Below are positions 1-8,011 of a DNA stretch of 64,000 nt, one piece after another. The notes under the pieces were generated by a model. The model was not told the origin of the DNA and did no database searches. It saw nothing but the letters and a program-made list of their open reading frames with translations. The stretch is from Nisaea denitrificans DSM 18348. GTDB lineage: Bacteria > Pseudomonadota > Alphaproteobacteria > Thalassobaculales > Thalassobaculaceae. The position numbers and the translations under genes were made by a program. Numbering within the stretch: position 1 is the first letter of the stretch; every line of letters begins with the position of its first letter. Location: positions 62,001 to 126,000 of the forward strand of contig NZ_AUFM01000020.1 in NCBI RefSeq assembly GCF_000426505.1, written 5' to 3'.

Positions 1-23
1 AAACACAAGCGGGTGTCGGAACA

Positions 24-728
24 ATGAGTTTTCTTTCCGCGACCGGCATGACCGGCGGCTATGGCGGGGCCGATATCCTGACAGACTGTGAATTGCGCGT
101 CGAACGCGGCGAAGTCGCCGTCGTTGTCGGGCCGAACGGGGCCGGCAAGTCGACGGCGATGAAGGCGGTGTTCGGCATGCTCACCCTGCGCGAGGGCAGC
201 GTTGTCTTCGACGGGGAGGACATTACCTCCATGGCGCCGCAGGAACGGGTGCGTCACGGCATGGGGGTCGTGCCGCAAAACCGGAACGTCTTCGTCTCGC
301 TTACCGTCGAGGAAAACCTCGAGATGGGCGCCTTCATTCGTGATGACGACATCTCGGAGTCGAAGGAGCAGGTCTTCTCCCTGTTCCCGATCCTGGCCGA
401 GAAGCGCAACCAGCCGGCGGGCGAGTTGTCCGGCGGGCAGCGCCAGCAGGTCGCGGTCGGCCGCGCCCTGATGACCAAACCCAAATTGCTGATGCTGGAT
501 GAGCCGACGGCCGGTGTCTCGCCGATCGTGATGGACGAGCTGTTCGACAAGATCGTCGAGATCGCGCGCACAGGTATCGCCATTCTGATGGTTGAGCAGA
601 ACGCACGCCAGGCGCTGGAGATAGCCGATCACGGCTTTGTTCTCGTGCAGGGTACCAACCGCTTCACCGATACCGGCGAGGCCCTTCTGGCGAACGAGGA
701 AGTTCGCCGTTCTTTCCTCGGGGGCTGA
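24..728 (+). CDS. livF: Branched-chain amino acid-type ABC transporter ATP-binding protein (LivF family)
   Basis: Cytoplasmic ATPase that powers a HAAT-family importer for branched-chain amino acids, amides or related acids. The 234-residue length is normal for LivF. Walker A GPNGAGKST lies at residues 36-44, the signature LSGGQ at 135-139 and Walker B LLMLDEP near 155-161, followed by the LivF-like TAGVSP stretch. It is followed one base later by the first permease gene, so it is the start of the visible livF-livH-livM unit. The usual LivG ATPase and the binding protein are not in view and may lie to the left. The real substrate cannot be told from the sequence. Confidence 0.93.
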   Translation: MSFLSATGMTGGYGGADILTDCELRVERGEVAVVVGPNGAGKSTAMKAVFGMLTLREGSVVFDGEDITSMAPQERVRHGMGVVPQNRNVFVSLTVEENLEMGAFIRDDDISESKEQVFSLFPILAEKRNQPAGELSGGQRQQVAVGRALMTKPKLLMLDEPTAGVSPIVMDELFDKIVEIARTGIAILMVEQNARQALEIADHGFVLVQGTNRFTDTGEALLANEEVRRSFLGG

Positions 729-729
729 G

Positions 730-1740
730 ATGGATATCGCCAACGCATTCGCTCTGCTCAGCAATTTCGTCCTCGTCCCGGCGCTCGCCTATGGCGCCCA
801 GCTCGCGCTCGGTGCGCTCGGGGTCACGATCATTTTCGGCATCCTGCGCTTCGCCAATTTTGCCCATGGCGAGATGATGTCCTTCGGCGCCATGGCGGCG
901 ATCCTCGCTACCTGGTTCCTGCAATCGCAAGGGGTCAGCATTTCGCCATTGCCAACGGCGCTTCTGGCTTTGCCGATCGGCATTCTCGCCGCCATCGGCA
1001 TGGCCTGTCTGACGGATCGTTTCGTCTTCCGCTTCTACCGCCGCAAGCGGTCAAACCCGATCGTTTTTGCCATCGTGTCGGTGGGCGTCATGTTCGTGAT
1101 GGCGGGGCTGATCCGTATCATCATCGGCCCGGACGACCAGAGTTTCGCGGACGGCGCCAGATTCCTGGTCACCGTCCGGGAATTCAAGGCGGCCACCGGC
1201 CTTGATCAGGGCATCGCCATCAAGCAAAGCCAGGTGATCACCGTGGTGGTCGCGCTGATCGTCGTCGCCTTCCTGTTCTGGTTCCTGCAAAGGACGCGCT
1301 GGGGCAAGGCCATGCGGGCATATTCCGATGATGAGGATCTGGCGCTGCTCTCCGGTATCGATCCGGAGAAGGTGGTTCTGATTGCCTGGATTATCGCGGC
1401 CGCCCTAGCGGCTATTGCCGGCACGCTCTACGGTCTCGACAAAACCTACAAGCCTTTCATCTTCCTGCAGATCCTGCTGCCGATTTTCGCCGCGACCATT
1501 CTGGGCGGTATCGGCCAGCCGGTGGGGGCCGTGCTTGGCGGCTTCATCATCGCTTTCTCGGAAGTGATGGTGACCTATGCGTTCAAGCGCTTCCTGGCCT
1601 ATCTCGGCCCGGACGGCTGGGTGCCTGACGGGCTCGTCCAGCTGCTTTCCACCGATTACAAATTCGCGGTGTCTTTCGTCATCCTGGTGGCTGTTCTTCT
1701 GGTCAGACCGACGGGCATCATTCGAGGAAAAGTCATATGA
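730..1740 (+). CDS. livH: Branched-chain amino acid-type ABC transporter permease (LivH family)
   Basis: Inner-membrane permease of the HAAT family, 336 residues. The start is placed at ATG 730, one base after the livF stop. The open frame runs further upstream, but that part lies inside livF. The N-terminal half carries the LivH-type run GILRFANFAHGEMMSFGA, where the channel family normally has NxAHG, and hydrophobic helices cover most of the chain. It overlaps the next gene by four bases (ATGA), which indicates translational coupling with its LivM partner. Confidence 0.92.
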   Translation: MDIANAFALLSNFVLVPALAYGAQLALGALGVTIIFGILRFANFAHGEMMSFGAMAAILATWFLQSQGVSISPLPTALLALPIGILAAIGMACLTDRFVFRFYRRKRSNPIVFAIVSVGVMFVMAGLIRIIIGPDDQSFADGARFLVTVREFKAATGLDQGIAIKQSQVITVVVALIVVAFLFWFLQRTRWGKAMRAYSDDEDLALLSGIDPEKVVLIAWIIAAALAAIAGTLYGLDKTYKPFIFLQILLPIFAATILGGIGQPVGAVLGGFIIAFSEVMVTYAFKRFLAYLGPDGWVPDGLVQLLSTDYKFAVSFVILVAVLLVRPTGIIRGKVI

Positions 1741-3035
1741 CGAAGACGGTCGCCCTTTATTACAGTCTGATGGGCCTGGTGCTGATCGCGGTCGGCTTTT
1801 TCCAGAGCTGGAACGTTGCATTCGGCATTCTGAATCTGTGTCTGATCTCGGCGATCATGGCGCTCGGCGTGAACATGCAGTGGGGTTATGCCGGCCTGTT
1901 CAATGTCGGCATCATGGGCTTCACCGCGCTTGGCGCGCTTGCCGCCGTGCTGATTTCCATGGCGCCTGTGCAGGAGGCGTGGGAGGTCGCGGGAGGCGAT
2001 CTTTTCCTTTCGCTGCTGTCGCTTGCGGGAACCGTCGTCGCCATCCTGCTCGCCCGTCGTGCCGTTCCGCGGGGATTACGCCCGTATGTGGTGGTTCTTC
2101 TGCTTATCCCCGGTTATTTCCTGACGATGCATTTCTTCGGTCCGGCGACGGAGCGGATCGAAGCGATTGATCCCGCGCTGACGGGCTATCTCGGAGGCCT
2201 CGGCCTGCCGGTCCTGCTGGCATGGCCTGTCGGCGGTCTTGTGGCGGCCGGTGCGGGCTGGCTGATCGGGAGGATCTCTCTCGGCCTGCGCGCAGATTAT
2301 CTGGCGATCGCAACACTCGGCATTTCAGAGATCATCATCGCCATCATCAAATATGAGGAATGGCTCTCGCGCGGGGTGAAGAACGTCACCGGCATTCCGC
2401 GCCCGGTGCCCTACGAGGTGGATCTTGTCGAGGCGGACTGGTTCATCTCCTTTGCCTCCTCGCTTGGGGTGAGCGACACGTCGGAAGCAGCCGGTGTGTT
2501 TGTGAAGATCTGTTACGCCCTGCTCTTCATTGCCGTACTGGCCATTATTATGTGGCTGGCCGAGCGGGCCCTGCAATCGCCCTGGGGGCGGATGATGCGG
2601 GCGATCCGGGACAACCGGGACGCGGCTGCGGCCATGGGCAAGGATGTGAAGGCCCGGCACCTGCAGGTTTTCGTGCTCGGCTGCGCCGTCTGCGGTGTTG
2701 CCGGTGCCATGCTGGCGACCCTCGACGGTCAGCTGACGCCGACCAGCTACATTCCGCTGCGATACACCTTCCTGATCTGGGTGATGGTGATCCTGGGTGG
2801 GTCCGGCAACAACTGGGGCGCGGTGCTCGGCGGGTTCGTGATCTGGTTCCTTTGGATCCAGGCGGAGCCGCTCGGAAGCTGGGTCATGAATGTCGTGACC
2901 GCTCCGATGCCGGAAGGATCGGCCCTGGCCGATCATCTCGTCGCCGGTTCCGTTTATATGCGCTACCTGCTGATGGGCGCGATCCTGTTGCTGGTCATGC
3001 GTTTTGCGCCGAAAGGCCTGATCCCCGAAAAGTAG
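1737..3035 (+). CDS. livM: Branched-chain amino acid-type ABC transporter permease (LivM family)
   Basis: Second permease of the HAAT importer, 432 residues, with many hydrophobic helices. The cytoplasmic EAA-type loop is near the middle (SPWGRMMRAIRDNRDAAAAM), followed by the typical LivM stretch GCAVCGVAGAMLATLDGQLTP. At 432 residues it is longer than many LivM proteins; extra helices around residues 75-150 account for this and also occur in other members of the family. The start overlaps the livH stop by four bases. A strong hairpin at 3074-3100 ends the unit. Confidence 0.92.
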   Translation: MTKTVALYYSLMGLVLIAVGFFQSWNVAFGILNLCLISAIMALGVNMQWGYAGLFNVGIMGFTALGALAAVLISMAPVQEAWEVAGGDLFLSLLSLAGTVVAILLARRAVPRGLRPYVVVLLLIPGYFLTMHFFGPATERIEAIDPALTGYLGGLGLPVLLAWPVGGLVAAGAGWLIGRISLGLRADYLAIATLGISEIIIAIIKYEEWLSRGVKNVTGIPRPVPYEVDLVEADWFISFASSLGVSDTSEAAGVFVKICYALLFIAVLAIIMWLAERALQSPWGRMMRAIRDNRDAAAAMGKDVKARHLQVFVLGCAVCGVAGAMLATLDGQLTPTSYIPLRYTFLIWVMVILGGSGNNWGAVLGGFVIWFLWIQAEPLGSWVMNVVTAPMPEGSALADHLVAGSVYMRYLLMGAILLLVMRFAPKGLIPEK

Positions 3036-3073
3036 GAACGGTGGTGGCGGATAGCCGCCCGATCAGATCTTAA

Positions 3074-3100
3074 AGAGCGGAGGCCAAAGGCCTCCGCTCT
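3074..3100. terminator. Bidirectional hairpin terminator between convergent genes
   Basis: A perfect 12-bp inverted repeat, AGAGCGGAGGCC at 3074-3085 and GGCCTCCGCTCT at 3089-3100, with an AAA loop and a T-rich tail (GTTGTTT) on the plus strand. It lies between the livM stop and the stop of the convergent flavoprotein gene, so it probably serves both. Confidence 0.85.
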
Positions 3101-3123
3101 GTTGTTTGAGGCATGGAGGTCTG

Positions 3124-4590
3124 TCAGTCCCAGGGCGTCTCAGCCGCGACATTGCGGCCGGCGATCCGGCCGAAGCCGAGGCATTCGCCGATATTGCCGG
3201 TGCCCTGATAGAGATAGCTATAGATCGAGCCGAGCTCGCCCGCGCTGTAGAGGCGCGGAATCTTCTCGCCGTTCGGGCGCAGGATTTCCGACCGTTCGTT
3301 CCGCCGTGGCCCGCCCTGGGTGTTGATCATCGAGGGGGAGAGTTCGATGGCGTAGAAAGGGCCTTCGGAGAACGGCGACAGCATCAGCTTGCGGCCGTAT
3401 TCCGGGTCTTCGTTGTTACTCGCCCCCGCGTTCCAACGGGCGATGGTGTCTTCCAGCGCAGCGGCATCCACGCCGATGATACCGGCAAGCTCCGCAATGC
3501 TCTCCGCTTTCCGGATCCAGCCCTTTTCCAGCTCGACGGAATTGTCTTCGCTCCAGTCATAGCGATCCATCATCGCCGTCCAGCCCCGGTTCGGCTCCTT
3601 GTTGTAAAGCGGTCCCGCTGCCATCAGCGGCTGGTCGAAGATCATGAACATCGGGCAGGGCACCTGCAGCGCCTTCCAGACACCGTTCACCGGCACCTTG
3701 CCGTGCCGGGTCTTGAACTTCTCGTCCCCGAAGCGTTTGCCGTCCGGTCCGACGACGATCATGCCGCCGGGGAATTCCTTGGAGAAATGCAGCGGCTGCA
3801 TCGACAGGGTGGCCGGGAATTCCGGCACCTTCAGCGCCATCGAGGGACCGGCGAAATTGTTCATGTGCCAGAGATCCGCGCCGACCGCTTGGGCCATCGG
3901 GATGCCGTCGCCCTCATTGTAGGGGCTGCCTGACGGATAGCAGTAGGGAACGCCTGTCAGGTATGTGCGGATCAGCTCCTGATTGTTCTCGAACCCGCCG
4001 CAGGTCAGCACGACGCCCTTGCGGGCCTTGATCAGGATGCTCTTGCCGTCCTGCTCCGCCCGGACGCCGAGGATTTCCTTCGTCTCCGGGTGCTGGATCA
4101 ACTCGCGGCCCGGCGTCTCGTAGAGGACCGGGATGTCGCGCTCCAGCACGAAGCTCTCGAACCGATCCCAGGTCAGCCCATAGCCGAGCTTCGGGCCGTC
4201 ATGGAACTTGTGGGAGCTTTGCGCGCCGGGCAGTTCCGGAAACTCGATGCCCGCCGGCGGATGCTGGTGTTCCTGCGGATCGCCGCCGAGCCCGGCCAGC
4301 CACTCGTTATTGACGGCCATTTCGTCGGCCCAGACGCGGATCATCTCTTCCGGCACCTTGTAGGGGCCGCACAGCGCGGTGAGATAGGCGATGGCGTCGT
4401 CTTTGGACGAAACGTTGAGATAGCCTTGAGCCGCCACCCGCGTGTTGCCGCCATGCAGGCCTTCGGGGGCCTTCTCCAGGATCATGACCTTGGAGCCGAG
4501 ATCATGGGCCGATACTGCCGCCGCGACACCGGCGCCGCCAAATCCGACGATGACGACGTCGGTCTCCTTATCCCAGTTTTCAGGGATCAT
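3124..4590 (-). CDS. FAD-dependent oxidoreductase, fumarate reductase / 3-ketosteroid dehydrogenase-like (FAD_binding_2)
   Basis: A 488-residue soluble flavoprotein with no signal peptide. The N-terminal dinucleotide-binding motif is VIVGFGGAGVAAA (about residues 13-25), followed by the second FAD motif EKAPEGLHGGNTR. The C-terminal part has the FAD-binding GTGNIGECLGFGRIAG stretch. This family oxidises or reduces C-C bonds next to carbonyl or carboxyl groups, as in fumarate, urocanate, tricarballylate and ketosteroid enzymes. It follows the TRAP permease gene by 81 bp on the same strand and is the last gene of the minus-strand run, so it probably acts on the imported acid or a ring intermediate. 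A TcuA-like tricarballylate dehydrogenase role is possible but not shown. A GAGGAAAC purine stretch precedes the chosen ATG. Confidence 0.82.
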   Translation of the reverse strand: MIPENWDKETDVVIVGFGGAGVAAAVSAHDLGSKVMILEKAPEGLHGGNTRVAAQGYLNVSSKDDAIAYLTALCGPYKVPEEMIRVWADEMAVNNEWLAGLGGDPQEHQHPPAGIEFPELPGAQSSHKFHDGPKLGYGLTWDRFESFVLERDIPVLYETPGRELIQHPETKEILGVRAEQDGKSILIKARKGVVLTCGGFENNQELIRTYLTGVPYCYPSGSPYNEGDGIPMAQAVGADLWHMNNFAGPSMALKVPEFPATLSMQPLHFSKEFPGGMIVVGPDGKRFGDEKFKTRHGKVPVNGVWKALQVPCPMFMIFDQPLMAAGPLYNKEPNRGWTAMMDRYDWSEDNSVELEKGWIRKAESIAELAGIIGVDAAALEDTIARWNAGASNNEDPEYGRKLMLSPFSEGPFYAIELSPSMINTQGGPRRNERSEILRPNGEKIPRLYSAGELGSIYSYLYQGTGNIGECLGFGRIAGRNVAAETPWD

Positions 4591-4671
4591 TGCTGCGTTT
4601 CCTCATTCGTTTCTTGATTTGATAGGGCGCGGCCAATTCTGTGCCGGACCTGTCAGTAACCCCTTGAGCAA

Positions 4672-6069
4672 TCAGCCTCCGGACAATGCGTGAGGCAGGA
4701 ACAGGCAGAGACCGGGCAGCAGAAGCAGGATGACAATCCGGACAATCTCGATGCCAAAGAACGGCATCACACCGGCGAAGATTTCTCCCATCCGGATGCC
4801 GCGCGCCATCGTCGCGATGATGAAGACATTGAGTCCGACCGGTGGCGTGATCAGGCCGAGTTCGACAACGACCAGCGCGACAATGCCGAACCAGATTTTC
4901 AGATCCTCGAGGCCGAGCCCGTAGGCGGCCGTGGCGGCGGTCGCGTAGTCCCCGCCATTGACTTCCACCAGGGCTGGCCAGAAGAACGGCACCACGACCA
5001 GGATCATGGCCAGTGAGTCCATGAAGCAGCCAAGCACGATGAGCATCATCAGCAACAGGACCATCAATACCCACGGATCGACACCGCTATCCGTCGCCCA
5101 GCTCGCCATCGCCGCCGGCAATCCGGCGCGGGCAAAGAAGCCTTTCAGGACCTCGGCGCCGAACAGGATGAAATAGATCATGCCGCTGGTGACGGCCGTA
5201 TCGAGGACGGAGGACTTGATGCCCGTGAGAGATAGCCCGGCATCTTTGCTCTTAAACCGGAGCGCGAGACCATAGAGCAGGATTGCCATTGCGCCGACGG
5301 CGGCGGCCGGTGTCGGGGTGAAGAGGCCGATCCCGAGACCGAGAATGATGGAGCCGAAAATCAATACGACCGGAACGAGGCGGAGCAGGGCGCGCCTCTT
5401 TTCGGTCGGAGTCATGACGGCGACCTGAGGCGCCAGGTCCGGTTTCAGGCGGACCATCACAGCGATCACCAGGATGAAGAAGAGCACCGCCAGCAGGCCG
5501 GGAATGATCGCCGCCTGGAACATCTGGATGATGGATGCCTCGACGATGATGGCGTAGATCACCAGGGCGACGGAGGGAGGGATCAGGATGCCGAGCGTTC
5601 CGCCGGCGGCCAGAGTTCCCGTTGCAAGTTTCGGCGCGTAGCGCAGCCGTTCGAGTTCCGGCAGGGCCACGCGGCCCATCGTCGATGCGGTCGCCAATGA
5701 GGAGCCGCAGACCGCGCCGAACCCGGCGCAGGCGCCGATCGCCGCCATGGCGACGCCGCCGCGGAAATGCCCGACCAGCGCGTTGAAGCCCTGAAAAAGA
5801 TCACGGCTCAGCTTCGAGTGACTGGCGAGATAGCCCATCAGGATGAAGAGCGGCACGACCGAAAGGGAGTAATTGGCGACGGTCCCCCAGAGCAGGGTCT
5901 TGAACTGGGCGAGATAGGGCTCGAACCGCAGGTAGGGCGCGATGATCGAGAGCGCGAAATTGCCGCCGACGCCGACCATGATCATGGCGAGGCCAACGGG
6001 AACCCGGAAGACAAGAAGGACGAAGAGGATGGCAAAGCCGATCAGGCCGATTGTTTCGCGATCAAGCAT
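4672..6069 (-). CDS. dctM: TRAP transporter large permease (DctM family)
   Basis: A 465-residue inner-membrane protein with about a dozen hydrophobic helices. Typical DctM stretches include the GACAGFGAVCGSSLATASTM and GTLAAGGTLGILIPPSV runs, and a C-terminal LITPPVGLNVFI. It couples Na+ or H+ influx to uptake of an acid delivered by the periplasmic DctP protein. Its start overlaps the small permease stop by 8 bp, so the two are translationally coupled. AAGGGG lies 7 bases before the ATG. Confidence 0.93.
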   Translation of the reverse strand: MLDRETIGLIGFAILFVLLVFRVPVGLAMIMVGVGGNFALSIIAPYLRFEPYLAQFKTLLWGTVANYSLSVVPLFILMGYLASHSKLSRDLFQGFNALVGHFRGGVAMAAIGACAGFGAVCGSSLATASTMGRVALPELERLRYAPKLATGTLAAGGTLGILIPPSVALVIYAIIVEASIIQMFQAAIIPGLLAVLFFILVIAVMVRLKPDLAPQVAVMTPTEKRRALLRLVPVVLIFGSIILGLGIGLFTPTPAAAVGAMAILLYGLALRFKSKDAGLSLTGIKSSVLDTAVTSGMIYFILFGAEVLKGFFARAGLPAAMASWATDSGVDPWVLMVLLLMMLIVLGCFMDSLAMILVVVPFFWPALVEVNGGDYATAATAAYGLGLEDLKIWFGIVALVVVELGLITPPVGLNVFIIATMARGIRMGEIFAGVMPFFGIEIVRIVILLLLPGLCLFLPHALSGG

Positions 6070-6556
6070 CTTCGAACCCCTTGATGGCCTGAAATCCGGC
6101 CGTCAGGGCCCATAAGAACAAGGAAACGATACCGGGTACATAGAAGGGCCATTCCGACCAGCCCAGAACCGGCGACAAGGCGTTGTCCGCATATGTTTCC
6201 AGCATTCCGAGGATCATCCAGTATAGCAGCGACAACGCCAGAAGGGTGATGATGACGAGCCAGAGACGGTCAAGGAGACGAACGAAAGCGGCTGGAAAGG
6301 AGGAGGCGAAAAGATCGACCACCACATGGCCGCGGCGCAGCTGGCAATAGGGGAAGAACATCAGGGCGGCGCAGGAAATGGCGAGGCGCACGAAGTCCTC
6401 ATATCCCGGCAGGCCGGACACGTTAGCGTCGAACATGCGGGCAATACGATCCAGGCCGAAGGCCCCGACATTGACCGATGTGACGATCATGATTGCAAAA
6501 ACCAGCACGCCTCCGAGGAGGGCCCAGTTTGAGGCCAGCCGGTCGATCAGTTTCAC
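6062..6556 (-). CDS. dctQ: TRAP transporter small permease (DctQ family)
   Basis: A 164-residue membrane protein with four predicted hydrophobic segments, as expected for DctQ. The central FFPYCQLRRGHVVVDLF matches the family signature around helix 2. The start codon is GTG (6556-6554). It overlaps dctM by 8 bp and follows dctP after a 68-bp gap that holds a strong hairpin. It bridges the binding protein and the large permease. Confidence 0.9.
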   Translation of the reverse strand: MKLIDRLASNWALLGGVLVFAIMIVTSVNVGAFGLDRIARMFDANVSGLPGYEDFVRLAISCAALMFFPYCQLRRGHVVVDLFASSFPAAFVRLLDRLWLVIITLLALSLLYWMILGMLETYADNALSPVLGWSEWPFYVPGIVSLFLWALTAGFQAIKGFEDA

Positions 6557-6576
6557 CGCGCGATTCTCCAGAATGC

Positions 6577-6603
6577 CGGCGGGACGCCGAGGGCGTCCCG
6601 CCG
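6577..6603 (-). terminator. Intercistronic hairpin between dctP and dctQ
   Basis: A perfect 12-bp stem, CGGCGGGACGCC at 6577-6588 and GGCGTCCCGCCG at 6592-6603, with a 3-base loop, just after the dctP stop. There is no U tract, so it looks more like a 3' mRNA-stabilising or partial-termination hairpin that raises binding-protein output over permease than a full terminator. Confidence 0.7.
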
Positions 6604-6624
6604 TTCATGGTACGGGAAGTCTTA

Positions 6625-7656
6625 TCAGTTGGAGTGGCTGGCGACGGACGCTTTGGCGGCCTTGACCAGAGCATCGGCGTCGATGCCGGCTTTACCGGCT
6701 TCCTCGACCCACTTCGCCGTGACCGCTCCGCCCAGCTTGGCAAAGGCATCGGTTGCGGCCTGATCGAGTTCCTTCACCGGGGAGCCGGTCTTCTTCTGAA
6801 GCATCTGACCAGGGGCCTCGATTTCATCCCAGAGCGCGCCTGCCTGTCCGGCGATGGCCATACCGGAATTCGCATCGATAATCGCCTTGAGGTCCGCCGG
6901 AAGGCTGTCGTAGCGGTCCTTGTTCATGGCGAACAGGAAGACAGAAGTGCCGAAGCGGCTGCCATTGGCACCGACGACGGAACATTTGGTCAGCTCATGC
7001 ACCTTGAAGGGCGGAACGATCTCGAACGGGATCAGGGCGCCGTCGACGACGCCTTTCGAAAGGGCCTGCGGCAGCGCAGGTACCGGCATGCCGACAGGTT
7101 CGGCACCCCAGGCGGAAATCATCCAGCCACCGGTCCGCGACGGCGTGCGGAGCTTCATGCCCTTGAGATCCTGGGCGCCATCAATACAGCCGTTCACGAG
7201 ATGGATTGCCTGCCCAGCATGAACGTGAACCAGAAGCGGTTTGATGTCTTTGAAGTCATCGGCGATCAGGCCGAAATTGTCCTGAATGGCCAGGGTCGTC
7301 GCCTTGGCAGAACCGCCATGGACGTCCGGCAGCTCGAAGACCTCACTACGGGGAAAGACGCCCGGCGTATAGCCGGTCAGGGTCCAGACGATGTCGGCCG
7401 CGCCATCACGCAGCTGTCGATAGAGCTCCGGCGGTTTGCCGCCGAGGGTCATGGACGGAAAGATCTCGATCTTGATGCGTCCGTTCGACTCAGCCTCGAT
7501 TTTCCGCGCCCAGGGCTCAAGGAACTTGGCGTGCGGCGGAGCTTTCGGGCTGAGGAAATGGGACATTGTCAGGGTCACTTCGGCAGCTTGCGCCACGACC
7601 GAAGTGGAGAGCAGGGCCGCCGCTGCGATGGCGGTCTTTACGATATTGAGTTTCAT
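6625..7656 (-). CDS. dctP: TRAP transporter periplasmic solute-binding protein (DctP family)
   Basis: A 343-residue secreted binding protein. The Sec signal peptide covers about residues 1-25 (ending SVVAQAA), followed by VTLTMSHFLSPKAPPHAKF. The family carboxylate-binding region is near GMKLRTPSR, with a conserved Arg that in studied DctP proteins salt-bridges the ligand carboxylate. The ATG at 7656 is chosen because GGGAGG sits five bases ahead; an upstream in-frame GTG overlaps that ribosome site. It leads the dctP-dctQ-dctM-flavoprotein unit. The ligand is unknown, probably an organic or aromatic acid. Confidence 0.92.
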   Translation of the reverse strand: MKLNIVKTAIAAAALLSTSVVAQAAEVTLTMSHFLSPKAPPHAKFLEPWARKIEAESNGRIKIEIFPSMTLGGKPPELYRQLRDGAADIVWTLTGYTPGVFPRSEVFELPDVHGGSAKATTLAIQDNFGLIADDFKDIKPLLVHVHAGQAIHLVNGCIDGAQDLKGMKLRTPSRTGGWMISAWGAEPVGMPVPALPQALSKGVVDGALIPFEIVPPFKVHELTKCSVVGANGSRFGTSVFLFAMNKDRYDSLPADLKAIIDANSGMAIAGQAGALWDEIEAPGQMLQKKTGSPVKELDQAATDAFAKLGGAVTAKWVEEAGKAGIDADALVKAAKASVASHSN

Positions 7657-8011
7657 TGTCACCTCCCAGATGATCTACCGGCTCAGGACCGGCTTGGAAT
7701 TCGCTCTTAAGTGAACCGTGCGATTTTCCCACGTTTCTATAATTATTCTAATTTTCGAGCCGTGGTTATTAAAATCCGGCCAATCTCCAACAAATTCCGG
7801 TCATTCGGAGCCAGCTCACGGGCTCGTTCATGCTCCGGAAGGTATCAGCGAAGTCCCGGTCACCGAAATTCAAACGTTGCGTAGCCTATTCAAAAATCGA
7901 ATATGGCGGCGCACCAAAACCCGTTGCCAGCTGCGGGCGACGAGAGTCTTTCGGAAAGGCTGCCGGATTCCGAAATACCCGAAACCATCTGCTTGAAAGC
8001 TTTCGAGTCGG
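7657..8011. other. Intergenic region upstream of dctP
   Basis: About 355 bp between the dctP start and the stop of the TctA-TctB gene, both on the minus strand. It is relatively AT-rich at 7730-7800 and probably holds the dctP promoter. No convincing gene, terminator with U tract or clear operator was seen. Short open frames here lack ribosome sites and family resemblance. Confidence 0.6.

Noticed and set aside
3106-3933. A 275-codon plus-strand frame opposite the flavoprotein gene
   Set aside because: Lies wholly within the flavoprotein gene on the other strand, beginning close to the terminator hairpin, with no ribosome site or family match.
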